DNA of 64,000 nt. Origin: Ursus arctos. Its lineage: Eukaryota > Chordata > Mammalia > Carnivora > Ursidae. Positions 45,633-57,757 of this stretch are shown in pieces. The notes beneath the pieces were generated by a model, which was not told where the DNA came from, searched no databases, and saw only the letters and a program-made list of their open reading frames with translations. The stretch spans positions 82,689,299 through 82,753,298 of the forward strand of contig NW_026622763.1 in NCBI RefSeq assembly GCF_023065955.2. The letters are read 5' to 3'. The stretch's first letter is position 1. Every line of letters begins with the position of its first letter. The position numbers and the translations under genes are program-made.

Positions 45633-48228
45633 AGAGTCTCACTGATGGTCTTCCTAACACACGTCTTGCAACAAAGTGTTTCTAAATCTCCCATGCTTCC
45701 ACTCTAACATTGTTACTATTAATCATTTCTATCTCCCATTTCTCCAAAGCCATGCCTAATATTTCATATATTAATTTCAACTTTAAATATTAGATTTCTA
45801 AAACTATTTTTTTCTATGTGAATGGAGTTTGCATTTATGTAATCAGACATGCATTCTAGTTTCCTGGACTATTTGAATAATAACTAGTTTTCATATAATT
45901 ACTTTTTCTCTTTCTGGCTAAAATTGCCCATAACTCCCAAATGTACTCGGGTTCCTATTTAGATTCCAGATATCCAGGAAAAAAGCTAAACAAAGACAAT
46001 GACTGTAGTTTTCCCGCCTTGCAATGTCTTCTCACTTGGGATACGTGCATCCTCAACATTGACAACCAGCTGCCATGCCTTGCATAACTGAGATAAGGGC
46101 TTTCTTTGATCACCCCCAGCCTGAAGTCCTTTCTCTCATGGGAACACGGAAATTCTTTTAAGTCCTGCCAGTTGGTAACTGATCACTTTCTGCTGTTCCT
46201 TATGACATATGTTTTCTTTCATTATCATCTATTTTATTTTGCCTTATTTGCTGCATAGCTTTTCACACATGTATATCTTTTTTTTCTCCTCCTAAGTTAC
46301 ACACAATTAAAATGAAAGAATCATAATTCATCCCACATTGTACCTTTCCTAGTACTTAATATAGTGGAGACCAGGCACTTATCTTTATTTATCAAGTAAA
46401 TTATATCAAGCTTCTCATGCCCTATAATCTTTGCATCCATTAAATTGATCACTTCTTCCTCAACTCTCCCTAAGAGAAGAAATAGCAAATATTTGGTTAG
46501 AATTTTAGGATTTGGTTCCATATATACCACAAGCCATAAGTCAAAGCCTACAGGTTAGCAATTTCCAGTTTCTTTCTCACTACTATCTTTTAAATAGTGA
46601 GTCTCAAATTCAAATGCCTATGCAGGCCAGGCAGATGACATGTCTGTATATTTATGATGAAGCTTTTAATAATTCCCAGGACGTTCAATGCTATCATAAA
46701 GCAAAGGAGCTAGAAAAATGAGCCTCCCTGATGCTGTACTATGTATGTGTAGCAATTGGATAAAATGCTCTTTCAAGAGAGAATGGCTCATTAGTGGCCT
46801 CAATTAGGTCAGCCTATTAATCTCACAGAGTGGCAGTTCCACTGTGGAAGCCAAATGGAAGAACCTTCAGAGACATTCATAGGAATCCAGGAGTCCAGAG
46901 GTCCTGTGTTATCATCAGATGTTTTCTGGTCCATTAAACAACCACTGTGACCTCAGGGGTGCATCGGGGGGAAAGTAATAGCAGGAAGACAATAAAATTG
47001 CCTAATTAGGTATTCATTATGACAGTTGAAATCCTCCTCCAGCCACAAAACACAAAAATGTGGTTGAATCAATCAGTAACAAAGGGAGAGAAACAGAAGG
47101 GTAAATGGTCTGCGCATAGGTAGGCTGTACACAAAAGAGGCTGGACTGGCATGAATGAAATTAAAGGAAAATTTGAAAAGCCTTGCAAATCTTTATAGCT
47201 CTCTAGGAATATATTCTATTCTCTAAAAAGTCTCAAGATATTTTAAAATCAAAGGATGGTTCTAGCTGATGTTAAATACCGTATGAAAAATAAAACCGAT
47301 ATTTTTATTCTTTACGCTTTTCTGTAAATTTTTTACATAAGCATGTAAAAACACTGATTATATAAAACATTAGTTTTATGTTTTTATGTTGTTGTGTAAC
47401 AAGCAAACATAGAAAAGCCTTTTTCATGGGGTTTTTAGGAGACCATTCTCTGCAGGTCTCCCAGGTTTCTGTAGTTTCTGAGCAGTTGCACTGACTGCCC
47501 TTTGTTTTAGATTGTCTTTCAAAGATGTTCGTACGGTCCACACCTTTGATGATAGAGATAGTTTCTTAGATGACAGAGATAGCTTACTGCCCATTTCCAA
47601 TTCCCTAAACTCTGGCAAGCATTCCTGTAATGCAATCTATCATGTGTGCACATACTAACTGGCCCTCTTCATTTTGCTATGTGGGGATTAGGCTCAAGGA
47701 ATTACTGCAACAAAATGCTGGTAAGTTGACTTCCATTATTGCTATGAGTAATAAACTGTATTTTGTTTCAAACCCAGGAGTCTCATGTCTTCTATCAATG
47801 TCCATAAAATTGTACGTCTAAACTATTCGCAGCTCTTGATAAAGTTTAATTACTCCTTAGGGTGTATCTTAGCACCGTAGTTTAATAAGTTAACAGAAAG
47901 CATATACAATATATAGCTCTGTTCTCTTTGGCTGTAGCATAGACGTACCCTTTTCTTTCTTTTCTAATTTTTTAAAAATCTTAGTCTACTCTTACTTGTC
48001 TTGTCTGATGTGTAATGAACCATATCTTTGGTTCCCTTTCAGTGGTAGAGAATAATTTATCCAAGTCACCATTTTATCAGCAAAGCAATAGTTTGGGATA
48101 TTAGCACAGTTTAGTTGTATTTCAACTTGTCTTACCGACCTAGACTGTCACAGGTTTATAGTTACTTTCAAATTTAAGATCGAGTCTGTACCATTTTTGT
48201 GTATGATTTATATATCAGCTGTTCCGTT
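45633..48228. other. unassigned single-copy DNA
   Basis: A 2.6-kb stretch without a recognised repeat or gene. Part of it (about 46730-47060) looks like a candidate conserved noncoding element and is listed as a finding. Open frames here (78 codons or fewer) have no signature. Confidence 0.4.
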
Positions 48229-48457
48229 AAGAATTCATCTAATGGGGCGCCTGGGAGGCTCAGTCAGTTAAGCATCTACCTTCAGCTCAGGTCATGATCC
48301 CAGGGTCCTGGGATTAAGCCCCACATTGAGCTCCCTGCTCAGCGGGGAGTCTGCTTCTCCCTCTCCTGCCGCACCCCCTGCTTGTGCATGCTCTGTCTCT
48401 CTCTGTCAAATAAATAAATAAATAAAAATCTTAAAAAAAAAAAAGAATTCATCTAAT
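48229..48457 (+). mobile_element. Can-SINE with perfect 15-bp target duplication
   Basis: The body at 48244-48442 begins 'ggggcgcctgggaggctcag' (one change in the 'gggtggctcag' core) and ends '(aaata)n aaaatc ttaaaaaaa'. The duplication 'aagaattcatctaat' is at 48229-48243 and 48443-48457. Confidence 0.97.
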
Positions 48458-50802
48458 TACTTCAAAATTTCCAAAGGAAAGAGTTGTCTTTTTGCCTTCT
48501 TATATTTCTTTAAGTAGATCTAGATAATATCTTCAAGAATTACTGTTATACAACTGAAAAGCTAGAAGTAAAGATGGAAAGGCAAGATCACTTGAAAAAC
48601 CAACAAAAGACTACTTTTACCAGTAGTCCCAACTGTTTGGCAAAAAGAATACAGGGAAAACACTCCAGTTTGGAGGTGGGGGGAAATGTCTTCTCAATAT
48701 TTAGCTGCTAGTAGATCCATAATCTATGTTCTATATTAGTCTTTGTTTATTAGCTATTTCAATATATAACCATAAATCTCAGTTGCTTACCAAACAAACA
48801 GAGCAAATCTTGTGTCCTGGTCCAAAATTAGTTGATTAGTTGACGGGTAGGCTCAGGCTCTAGGGAATCCCTTAGGGACCAAGAATTCATTAGGGACCAA
48901 TGTGATTCCTCCACCTTCTAAGGTCACCAGCAAATAAGACTGTCAGCCCAGAGAAGAAAAAAAGAGGAAATCAGATCTGCTTTCCATTGGGTAGGTTCCT
49001 GAGGAAGAACCCTCTGAGGTGAAGTTCTGTGTTCAAGAAGGTTCTGAGGGAGTGGTCTTGGAATGAAGGAAGCATAACTGGGCAGAAAGAAGACTTGAGC
49101 TGTAATGTAGTCAAAATAAAGGCCTCTGCTGACCCACAGGGAGCTCTGGAGCTCAGAGTTATCCAGAATTTAGGGTAAGAAGCCATGGCTTTATACCCAC
49201 ACAGCAATGTCACTGAGTGCAGTTGTCCCCAAGAAGTAAATATAGCCCTTGTGGAGAGTGCAGCTCTCTTCAGCCAAGAGACGTCACTGGGAGAGGCTAT
49301 CTAGCTGTGAGCATTGAGCTGTCAACACAGACAACAGGTAGTGGAGTTGAGGGCTTCAGTCCTGAAAAGGGAGATCCCGGTGGCACAGCACAGTACAAAC
49401 ATCCTGGGTGGGAGCTGACCCACAGTACTTCTGCTCACATTGCAGCCCCAGCAAGATCCGAGGAGGTTTGGACAGTGCTGTCTACCACAGTGCAGCTCAC
49501 AAAATCCTTGAGACTTCAATGAGAATATAAATCAGCACATTATTTCCTTCATTGAGAAAGTTTTGCTGGGGGAAAAAATATTAGCTGAACTTAACTGTGT
49601 GCTTAGTGATGTCGTTGATTCAGAGTCCAGTTTTAGCATCAAGAATTACAGAGTTACAGAGCAGTGCCTGTCCAAGCACCACAGTAGGAGAAGCATAGGT
49701 CTGGCTCTTCCTGCCAGGAAGAAGAGAAGGCACAGACATGGTGAGCACTAATGATCTCTGCCACTTCCTGGGATGCCTCCTGGCCAGCTCCTGCCTACAC
49801 CATTCTGCTCTGCTCTTTATCTTGATTTAGTCTCCCTGCATCTCCATTAATTTTATAATCTGAGATCACCAGTTGTCTCTTCTTTTCTCTTTGTTTCTCT
49901 TCCATTGACTGTTAGCTGCTGGTGGGATGCCCCTCTTGCTATTGCTTATTCCCTAGCTCTGTAACACAAGGGGTGCTGTGAACTTTGGCAAAAGGACGTG
50001 TGGAAACTATGCGATAGAGCACTGGGACAATGATGTTGGAGGCAGGTAGAGGAGATTCTGGAAAATCAGAGGAAGAAAATAAATCTGTATAAAGATTTCT
50101 TTTTAAATGTTAAAGTTTTGTTTTGTTTTTTTTTTTAAGGACAGTTGCTCCTCAGTCTGCTGGTTCAGCTATTTTCAGAAAAGAATTAGTCCCACAATTC
50201 TTTTATTAAGTTCACTGGGATGATCTTAGAAACTGAACTCCAACAAAGTCAGGTGATTTTCATGTATAAAAGAGGTTTATGCCTTCTAACTATTTTATCG
50301 GCTGTACTAAAGAGAAAATTCTGTAGGAGTTTGAATAATTTCAGGAGGATAGAAAAAATACAAGAAGACAATAATTTAGGATTTGGACAAAGAAGCCATT
50401 TATAGAAGAAGGGACAGAATGACACTGGACAGCGTCCGCAGATTCTACCAGGTAGACCACATCCTTATAGCAATGGTTACTACGGAATAAAAAGCTCTGA
50501 GGCTGTCTGATGGGCTGTTATTCAACTATTGTAAGAAAGCTTTGTGCATCAAATAATGGAAAAGTGGAAAGGATTTGGGTCCTTAGAAGACTTCCCTGGA
50601 CAGTTGTGGTCCACCAGCAAGAAATGCTCCCCTCGGTATATACTATGAGAGAAAAAGAAATGTGTTTATTATTGTCAGACACATTCAGGTGACCTCCGGC
50701 AGGTGACCTCCGATTACCAGACATTCAGTGTATTTGACGGTGAGGTTTTTAGAGGTGTTGAATTTCTCTCAAGTTTATTCCACACATTTTCATTTCTTAG
50801 AT
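48458..50802. other. unassigned DNA, no supportable gene
   Basis: No recognisable gene was found. 48850-49750 is GC-richer than its neighbours and may contain an old LTR-type relic that I cannot name. A 101-codon open frame at 49217-49522 has no domain. A 14-bp tandem duplication 'caggtgacctccg(g/a)' lies at about 50686-50713. Confidence 0.4.
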
Positions 50803-51046
50803 AAAAGGTGAATTTTTCAGGGTGCCTGGGTGGCTCAGTTGGTTAAGCCTCTGCCTTTGGCTCAGGTCATGATCCCAGGGTCCTGGGATCGGGTCCCAAG
50901 TGTGGGGCTCCCTGCTCAGTGGGAAGTCTGCTTCTCCCTCTCCCTCTACCCTTTCCCCCTGCTCATGCATGTGCACTCTCTCTCTCTTTCTTATTCTCCC
51001 TCTCTCAAATAAATAAATGAAATCTTTTTAAAAAGGTAAATTTTTC
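50803..51046 (+). mobile_element. Can-SINE with 16-bp target duplication
   Basis: The body at 50819-51030 begins 'gggtgcctgggtggctcagt' and continues with 'tggttaagcctctgcctttg', 'gatcccagggtcctgggatc', a CT-rich middle and '(aaata)n gaaatctttttaa'. The near-perfect duplication 'aaaaggt(g/a)aatttttc' is at 50803-50818 and 51031-51046. Confidence 0.96.
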
Positions 51047-52195
51047 TTATTTGACTAAATCATGTCTTTTACACTTCTAATTCTAATTTATGGAATTTCG
51101 TGATAAGAAAATAAGGAACCTTTTATTGTTTGTTTATTTATTTATTTATTATATTTTTATTGCTTAGGGATCCTTTAATCTTAATCCCTTCTAGCTTGTA
51201 GTGAAGTTTTTTAATTTTATTTTTTACCTTGCAGTGATGAATACTCATCCAAATTTTGCTGTGCTGGTGAGTTGCATTATGCAAACTTACTATTTTGAGA
51301 TAGTTTCTTTTTTCTAAAGAACAAAGTCTTGCTATCATTTAGTTATGTTATTGCTTTATCACCTATTAGTTCTTTTCTGCAGAAATGAATTCACTGAGAC
51401 AATTACAGTATGATTATGTCTAATAACTGGGCATTTAGAAATGACATTTTAACCTAATATGGAATAGCTTCTTTTAGGAAGAATCTAAAACATAAAATTG
51501 TAAATGTGCTTTGATTCAATTAATATTAGCATACAAGGTTCTGATCAAATTTGATGAATTTCAAAAGCTGCAGATTTTCAAACCTAAATTCAGACTGCAA
51601 TTATACATTTTTACCTTTTATCAACTGAAAAACTTCATGAAATAGCAAACCTTCTGTTGCCGGTCAATTCCCGGCCAGTCGATGGAAAAAGACAGTGTAG
51701 CTTCAGAACCACCTATGCTAGTTCAGATAAAAAAAAATTACTCAAAATTGAGTCAGATGACCATACCAATAAAATCAACATATCTTGTTAGTTTTAGGAT
51801 GACTTTATACTCTGAAAGATTATTGAGGATGACAAAGAGCTTTTGTTCAGTAGATTACATCTATCACTATTTGTTGTATTAGAAATTGCAACTGAGAAAC
51901 TTAAAAATATTTATTTTAAATAACAAGACCAGTCTCATTATCTGTTAATATAAGTGACATATTTTTAAATTAAAAATATTTTCTAAAACAAAACACTTAG
52001 GGAGAAGAGTGGCATTGATTTACTCTTTACAAATCTCTTCAGTGACTGGCTTAATAGAAGACAGCTGAATTCTTATATTTGCTTCTGCAGTCCATCTTTT
52101 GTGATATGTTGTTTTGTTGAAGAATATGAAGAAAATCCCACTGTATCATATCTATATCTATATCTATCTATCTAGTTGGAAGAGGGAGTTGTATT
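51047..52195. other. unassigned AT-rich DNA
   Basis: No gene was found. Contains a short (TTTA)n run at about 51133-51152 and an (ATATCT)n/(ATCT)n patch at 52146-52173. Confidence 0.45.
52146..52173. repeat. (ATATCT)n/(ATCT)n microsatellite
   Basis: Three six-base 'atatct' units followed by three 'atct' units. Confidence 0.9.
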
Positions 52196-52392
52196 TCTTT
52201 TTTTTTTTTTTTTAAGATTTTATTTATTTATTTGACACAGAGAGAGGGGTGGAGAGAGCAAGCACAAGCAGGGGGAACAGCAGGCAGAGGGAGAAGCAGG
52301 CCCCACACTGAGCAGGGAGCTCAACTCGGGGCTTGATCCCTGGACCCTGGGATCACGGCCTGAGCCAAAGATAAATGCTTAACTGACTGAGC
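52196..52392 (-). mobile_element. Can-SINE, 5'-truncated
   Basis: A poly-T tail, then 'aagattttatttatttattt', a GA-rich body, 'gagcagggagctcaactcgg', 'gatccctggaccctgggatc' and the break at 'aactgactgagc', before the usual 'cacccaggtgcccc' end. The first 14 or so bases of the SINE are missing, as expected for incomplete reverse transcription. No clear target duplication is seen. Confidence 0.93.
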
Positions 52393-52628
52393 AATTTCAG
52401 ATATATACACCAAATCTCAATAAATAGTGGTTCCCTAAAGATGAATTTCAGTTTGAAATCTAAAAGCCTATCACTGAACTGGGTTACATTAAAATATATT
52501 GGTTTATCTTGTACTTTAAATAGATCTTCCAGCCATGTACGATTTTGAAACATCAGGCATTGTTCATTTTGGAAAATACTGGTTTCCTGAGTGATGCAGA
52601 TGTTGCTAATGTTAAATTTAATAATTTT

Positions 52629-52834
52629 TAAAAAGATTTTATGTATTTACTTGAGAGAGAGAATGAGCGAGCAAGAGAGCACATGTGGCGGGGGGGGGGG
52701 CGGAGAGGCAGAAGGAGAGGGAGAAGCAGAGTCCTCAAGCAGACTCCCCGCTGAGCAGGGAGCCCAACGCAGAGCTGGGATCATGACCTGAGCCCAAGGC
52801 AGATGCTCAGCTGACTGAGCCACCCAGGTGCCCC
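52629..52834 (-). mobile_element. Can-SINE, second minus-strand copy nearby
   Basis: 'aaaaagattttatgtattta', a GA-rich body with a G run (52691-52700), 'gactccccgctgagcaggga', 'gatcatgacctgagcccaag' and the end 'gactgagccacccaggtgcc' plus 'cc'. The flank pair 'aaattta(-)ataattttt' and 'aaattgaattattact' is the likely target duplication. Confidence 0.95.
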
Positions 52835-53524
52835 AAATTGAATTATTACTAAAAAAAGAGTCAGGATCCAAATGCATTCAACATAGATAAGGTTTTATTT
52901 ATGTGTTTTTTGTTGCTTAAGAATTATGACTTTTAATATATTTTCATGAGATCAGTCCAACCTCAGAGAACACAAGCGGAAACCATATGGTATGGATCAG
53001 CTGTCATGTGAGATTGCGGGTTGTGTATAATAATGCTATACCTGCCACCAAATATGGAAATAATGGATTTTTCTTAAATCCCACCTTTCTATCTCTTTAT
53101 GAAAATGTTCAGTATATTGTGTCCCGTATTACCTGAGATGCTAAAATTTGTCATTTTTTATAGTTGCAGAAAAGTAATTGAAACCAAGCACCAAGGGGAC
53201 ACAAAGTGGAAAATCAATGGACAGTAAGATGCTGAACAGTCACAATTTCCACATTCTAGCTCAGTTTGTAATAGTAAAAAGTACAGGGACAGTCCCTTGC
53301 TTACCTGGTTATGAAGCATCAGGACCCATTGCAGTCCTGGGTTCAGACCATCTCTCACCGCTCAATGCCCAGGCTCTACGTCCTGAAGCTGTAGCCACCT
53401 CCATTTTTCTACCTAGAAATTCCTCTTCGGGTCCCTAGGGATTGTTTGTAATTCTGTGGAACTATGAAAACTAGTATGGATCAAAGATCAAATAATACAG
53501 AAGAGCTATGACTGAATGAACAAT
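52835..53524. other. unassigned DNA
   Basis: No recognisable repeat or gene was found. Overlapping short frames on both strands at 53158-53438 have no known signature. Confidence 0.4.
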
Positions 53525-53740
53525 TCTCATGATCCAGGCACGGTGCTAAGCAGTTTAAGTATATTAAATTAGTGAATGCTCAGGTTGACATGATAACCCT
53601 ATTAAGTGTTATTATTATTTCCATTTCGCAGATTGGGAAATGAGGCCAGAGAAACTTACTCACAGTCAATCACATAGAATGTGGGAGGGCCAGAATACAA
53701 ACTGAAGGAATCTGATTCCCAAGCTTTCACATGTAAACTT
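53525..53740 (-). repeat. MIR SINE, antisense, well preserved
   Basis: 'tctcatgatccaggcacggt', 'gctaagcagtttaagtatat', 'ttattattatttccatttcg', 'cagattgggaaatgaggcca', 'gagaaacttactcacagtca', 'gggccagaatacaaactgaa' and 'tctgattcccaagctttcac' follow the reverse complement of MIR almost end to end. Confidence 0.85.
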
Positions 53741-53984
53741 ACACTATATTAAGAAAACAATATGGAGGCACATTTTTATTTTCTGAAAGTGAGAAAGTTA
53801 CTTCAAAGCAGAACAAATATCCATATTTTCATCTTTGTATATATTTTTTACTACCCAGATCTTTTATTTTATTTTTTTTACTTATGACATTTAATTTTAT
53901 TTTCTGCCTGATATTCCAAAATTTCATATTTAGTGAATCTGTCAAACCATGATTTTTTTCAGGCCTTTAGCAAATAGGGCAGTA

Positions 53985-54590
53985 TACTATTTTGGAAATG
54001 TATATTTTAATATAATGTTAAATTTACAGAAAATTTGCAAGAATAGCACAAAGAATTCAATATAGCTTAACCAAAATTCACCCATTGTTAACATTTTCTC
54101 TAATCTATTGTTATTCTCTCTTTTCCCCCTTTTTTTGAGTCATTTTAGAGTGAGTTGCTGACACAATATTTTTTTACTCCTAAATTTTTCAGTGTATTTC
54201 CTAAGGATATTCTCTTGCAAAATTATAGTTCAGTTATTAAAATAAGGAAATCTACATTGGTACAATACCAGTAATCCAAATAAATATTCAAATTTTGACA
54301 ACTGATTCCATAGTCAGCTTTATTATTTCAGTTTGCTTTTTCCTAGTCCAGCATCAATCATGAATCACATTTAGTTATAATCTTTCATGAGTCTTTTGAT
54401 CTGGAATAATTCTTCAGCCTTTCTTTTCTTGATCTTGACAGTTTTAAACATCAAGTAATTTTGTATCATATTCCTCGAATTTGGCTTGCCTGATATTTCT
54501 TCACGGTTGGATTCAGCTTATGCATTTTTCGGTGGCATATCACAAGTGTGTGTTTCTCTGTGTATCACATCAGTTGAGCCTTGAGATGAC
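53985..54590 (-). mobile_element. L1M 3'-UTR, antisense
   Basis: 'gttaaatttacagaaaattt', 'gcaagaatagcacaaagaat', 'tcacccattgttaacatttt', 'tagagtgagttgctgacaca', 'tcctaaatttttcagtgtat', 'tccatagtcagctttattat' and 'tgcctgatatttcttcacgg' are antisense L1M 3'-UTR phrases. Confidence 0.75.
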
Positions 54591-54964
54591 TGAAATCCTG
54601 GCCAACACCTAGACTGCCACCTATGAGAAACCCCGAGCCAGAGAACCCAGGTGAGTCATGTCAAGATTCTGGATTCACAGAAACAATGTGATTATAAATG
54701 TTTGTTCTTAAAAGCTGCTATATTTTGGTCAATTTGTTACATAGCAAGATAGTTCAGATAGTCCGGTGAAAAGCTACCCTTTATATATAATGCATAAAAT
54801 ATATATTAAATGTTTTGTACTTACTGTAGCATGAAACCGAACAGTCTATTCATTATTTTTGAATTGGCATATAATTTGTTCCATACGCATTGGTCAGTAG
54901 AGTCTGCATGTTTATAAGTTTACTGATCATGTGGTAATATCATTATTATGATACATCCTAATTT

Positions 54965-55195
54965 TCACGATGATTCAGAGTGCCATTTCTGGAGCCAGAC
55001 TGCCTGAGTCCGATCCCGGTGACCCTCCACAAGTTACTTTACCTCTCTGTAAAATTGAGAGAATAATAATGTTTATCACATAGGTTTGTTACCAGGATTA
55101 AATAAATTAAAACAGCTAAAGCCTTTGGAATAGAGTCTAGTACATAGTAAAAATTTCAATGAATATGAACAGATTTTTATTTTCCTTTGTTCTTC
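54965..55195 (+). repeat. MIR SINE, sense, well preserved
   Basis: 'tctggagccagactgcctga', 'gtccgatcccggtgaccctc', 'cacaagttactttacctctc', 'tgtaaaattgagagaataat' and 'tagtacatagtaaaaatttc' follow MIR order. A CG-containing core is still visible. Confidence 0.88.
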
Positions 55196-55399
55196 TATTG
55201 TGGGCATTTCAGTTGCATCCGACTTGTGATACCTTTTGACCTGTGTCACCGACGCCAGCCGCTGGGTCACCTCTGAATTTCCTGTGGCTGTTTTGTCAGG
55301 GTGTCTTCTTGGAACACTCTGCAAGTCTGTATCCCATGCCCCGCGCCCGCCCCTTCCTTGAATGGCAGTTGCCCAGAAGGAGTACAAGGCAAGAGAGAT

Positions 55400-55600
55400 C
55401 TGCTTCCAAACTCAACTCTTCCGTTCACTGGCTTTGTAGTGTCGGGCAAAGCACTTTCCTTTCCAGTTGCCTTGTCTGGAAGTGGGGCTCATCGTGACGA
55501 TCTTTTAGGGTTGTTGAAAAAAGGAATTGGAGACAGAATCCGAAGATAATCTAAGTTGAGCCTCTGACATATGGTCGGTGCTCAGTGCACTGGAGCTGTT
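55400..55600 (+). repeat. MIR SINE, second sense copy
   Basis: 'ttccgttcactggctttgta', 'gtgtcgggcaaagcactttc', 'ggaagtggggctcatcgtga', 'tagggttgttgaaaaaagga' and 'atggtcggtgctcagtgcac' are MIR text in sense, next to the first copy. Confidence 0.75.
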
Positions 55601-55861
55601 CCTTCTCAGGATGCGGCTGAACCCTCCAGATGCTGCGTCTTTCCCTCCAGGGTAGGCTCCTTCCCAGTGCCTTCCGCTGGGACCGCCTTTCTCCCTGCCT
55701 TACTCTCGCTGATGTGAATAAACCACTGAAGGGCTTTACTTATTTACAAACTGTTAATTACTCTCTCAAGTGGCTGTGGTAGGACAGATGTCTTCATGTT
55801 GAAACTAATCGCTCCTCAAAGGATGTTGAGGATAGAATTTGTGAGGCCTGTTATATAAGTC
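55601..55861. other. unassigned DNA, GC-richer
   Basis: A slightly GC-richer stretch between MIR and MER5. No gene or repeat was recognised. Confidence 0.4.
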
Positions 55862-56000
55862 ATGACATGTGTCCAACAGAATCATCCGAGGGACGTTTTT
55901 GAGCTGGACTCCTTATGGCCCTAGAAGAAAGGATTGTGATTCAGCAGGTCTGGGATGGCATGCGGGTTAAGAAACCATTTAAAGCAGGGCACTCAGAGCA
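55862..56000 (+). mobile_element. MER5-type hAT-Charlie fragment
   Basis: 'cagaatcatccgagggacgt', 'ttttgagctggactccttat', 'gtgattcagcaggtctggga' and 'gggttaagaaaccattt' follow MER5 core order. The terminal repeats are eroded. Confidence 0.65.
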
Positions 56001-56343
56001 AATCAATTCTCAGATCCTGTGAGGTTTCTCTAATCTGAATCAGATGAAGAAGACAGATGCTGTGTCTGAAATTTTCTCAGTGACGGCTGCATTTGAAAGT
56101 GTTCTCTTTTCCTCAGAGTGAATTTGAACATGTGACACTGAAATATTCTGGCACTTACAGATTTTTAAATCAGAAAACAATTCTAAAGTTTTATTAACAA
56201 GGAAATATTTCAGGAGAGCAACAGTAACCGGTAACAACAAACATATGTTTAAAGTAAGCCCTAAACACCAATGATGACTAAAAAAAATACAAAAGTTTCT
56301 GTTTAAATTGTATTGACTGGCAAGGCACTCACTTAAGTGAAGA
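56001..56343. other. unassigned DNA
   Basis: Nothing recognisable was seen between the two MER5 copies. Confidence 0.4.
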
Positions 56344-56532
56344 CAGTGGGTCTCAAATTTGAGGGAACTTCAGAAAATCTCCCGGAGGCTGGTTAAAATA
56401 CAGATAGCTGAACCTCATGCCCAGAGTTTCTGATTTACCAGGTCTTGGGCAGGGCCCATGAATCTGCATTTCTAACCAGTTTCCAGGTGATACGGTTGCT
56501 GCTGGGCAGGGACCACACTCGGAGAACCACTG
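56344..56532 (+). mobile_element. MER5A, full-length hAT-Charlie MITE
   Basis: Starts 'cagtgggtctcaaatttgag' and ends 'tcggagaaccactg', so both terminal inverted repeats are visible. Between them run 'cagaaaatctcccggaggct', 'ggttaaaatacagatagctg', 'cccagagtttctgatttacc', 'gaatctgcatttctaaccag' and 'ttccaggtgatacggttgct'. At 189 bp the length agrees with the family. Confidence 0.93.
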
Positions 56533-57179
56533 CCCTAGACAAAACCTGCAGATAGATTCCTGTTGGAGAATGGTGACGACAGTCTATCTCAGCTGTCGGA
56601 ACAGAGGACTCCTGACAGTCTTGGGCGAAAATCTACTTGTGATTCATCCGTATTTTGTAAAATGTTCAGTATTTCTTTCCTAGAGAAAGAACTGAAACAA
56701 CAAAAGAACATAGATTTTTCCCCCAAAATTCTAAAAAAGTAGAACCTGGAAATACATGTTTTTGTGTCTCTTTCTGCAGTTTTTATTATGCAGTGTAGCC
56801 AACTCATAGACTCAATCATTTCCCCAGCTATCCTGGCTTCCCTGTGCTCTGTTGAACGCATTGAGCTCTATAAGATGCTTGCTCTCTGAGCTGCAGCTTG
56901 TGGTTTCTAAGAGCTCATGGTCCTCTTTGATGCCCCTGCCCAAAGAAGAAAAACTGGCAGCTTTGCTGGCAGGTCCAGAGAATATGCATGCCCCCCAATA
57001 ATCAAACACTGAAAGGGTTTCTATTGTAAAGTCTTCTTGTTACTACAGGTTCTTTCCTTGACCACCTGAAGGTCTGCTGAAAGGTCAATTAATGATTAAT
57101 AGTCAATTAATTATTAATCTATGTAATTTGCAAATTGGTTGACTCTTAGAGTGAGTCACTATAAATAAGCAAAAATATA
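56533..57179. other. unassigned DNA
   Basis: No gene was found. Open frames of 65-90 codons on the minus strand (56589-57009) have no domain. A 'caattaatgattaatagtca' direct repeat lies at 57087-57117. Confidence 0.4.
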
Positions 57180-57757
57180 TCTTGGTTGAATTATGTTTCC
57201 CCAAAAGATGTTAAAGTCCTAACTTTCAGTACCTGTGATTGTACTTATTTGAAAATAGGTTCTTTGCAGACAAATCAAATGAAGATAGGGTCATTAGGGT
57301 GAGCTCTAAGATAATATGACTGCTGTCTTTATTAAAGGGGAAATTCAGACACAGAGACAGACACCCACCTTGGGAGAATGCCATGTGAACATAGAGGCAG
57401 AGATTGGAATACTGTGTCTATGATTTGAGGAATGCCAAAGATTAAGAGCAAACCACCCCAGCTAAGGAGAGGCATGGGACAGCTTCTCCCCATAGCATTC
57501 AGAAGAAATCAACCCTGCTGACACCTTGATCTTGGACTTGTAGTATGAAGAACTGTGAGACAGTAACTTTCTGTTGTTTTAGCTACTTAGTTGTTTTTTG
57601 TTTTTTGTTTTTTTTAAGCAGGCCCTACACCCAACATAGGGCTCAAACTCACAACCCTGAGATCGAGAGTTGCACGCCCTACCAACGGAGCCAGCCAGAC
57701 ACCCCTAAGGTACTTAGTTTGTGGGATCTTGTTATGGCAGTTCTAGAAACTAATACA
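57180..57757 (+). mobile_element. MLT1-type solitary LTR (MaLR), split by a Can-SINE
   Basis: 'gttgaattatgtttccccaa', 'atttgaaaataggttctttg', 'gatagggtcattagggtgag', 'ctctaagataatatgactgc', 'ctgacaccttgatcttggac', 'aactgtgagacagtaacttt' and 'ctgttgttttagctacttag' are MLT1 text in order. After a SINE it resumes at 'tttgtgggatcttgttatgg' and ends 'cagttctagaaactaataca', the standard LTR end. No internal retroviral genes flank it. Confidence 0.92.
57582..57717 (-). mobile_element. short Can-SINE variant in the MLT1 LTR
   Basis: The body at about 57591-57706 is a short antisense Can-SINE: a T-rich tail, then 'gcaggccctacacccaacat', 'agggctcaaactcacaaccc' and 'tgagatcgagagttgcacgc', ending 'cggagccagccagacacccc'. 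It lacks the long GA-rich body of the other copies. The flanks 'gctacttag' (57582-57590) and 'ggtacttag' (57709-57717) are the target duplication. Confidence 0.88.
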
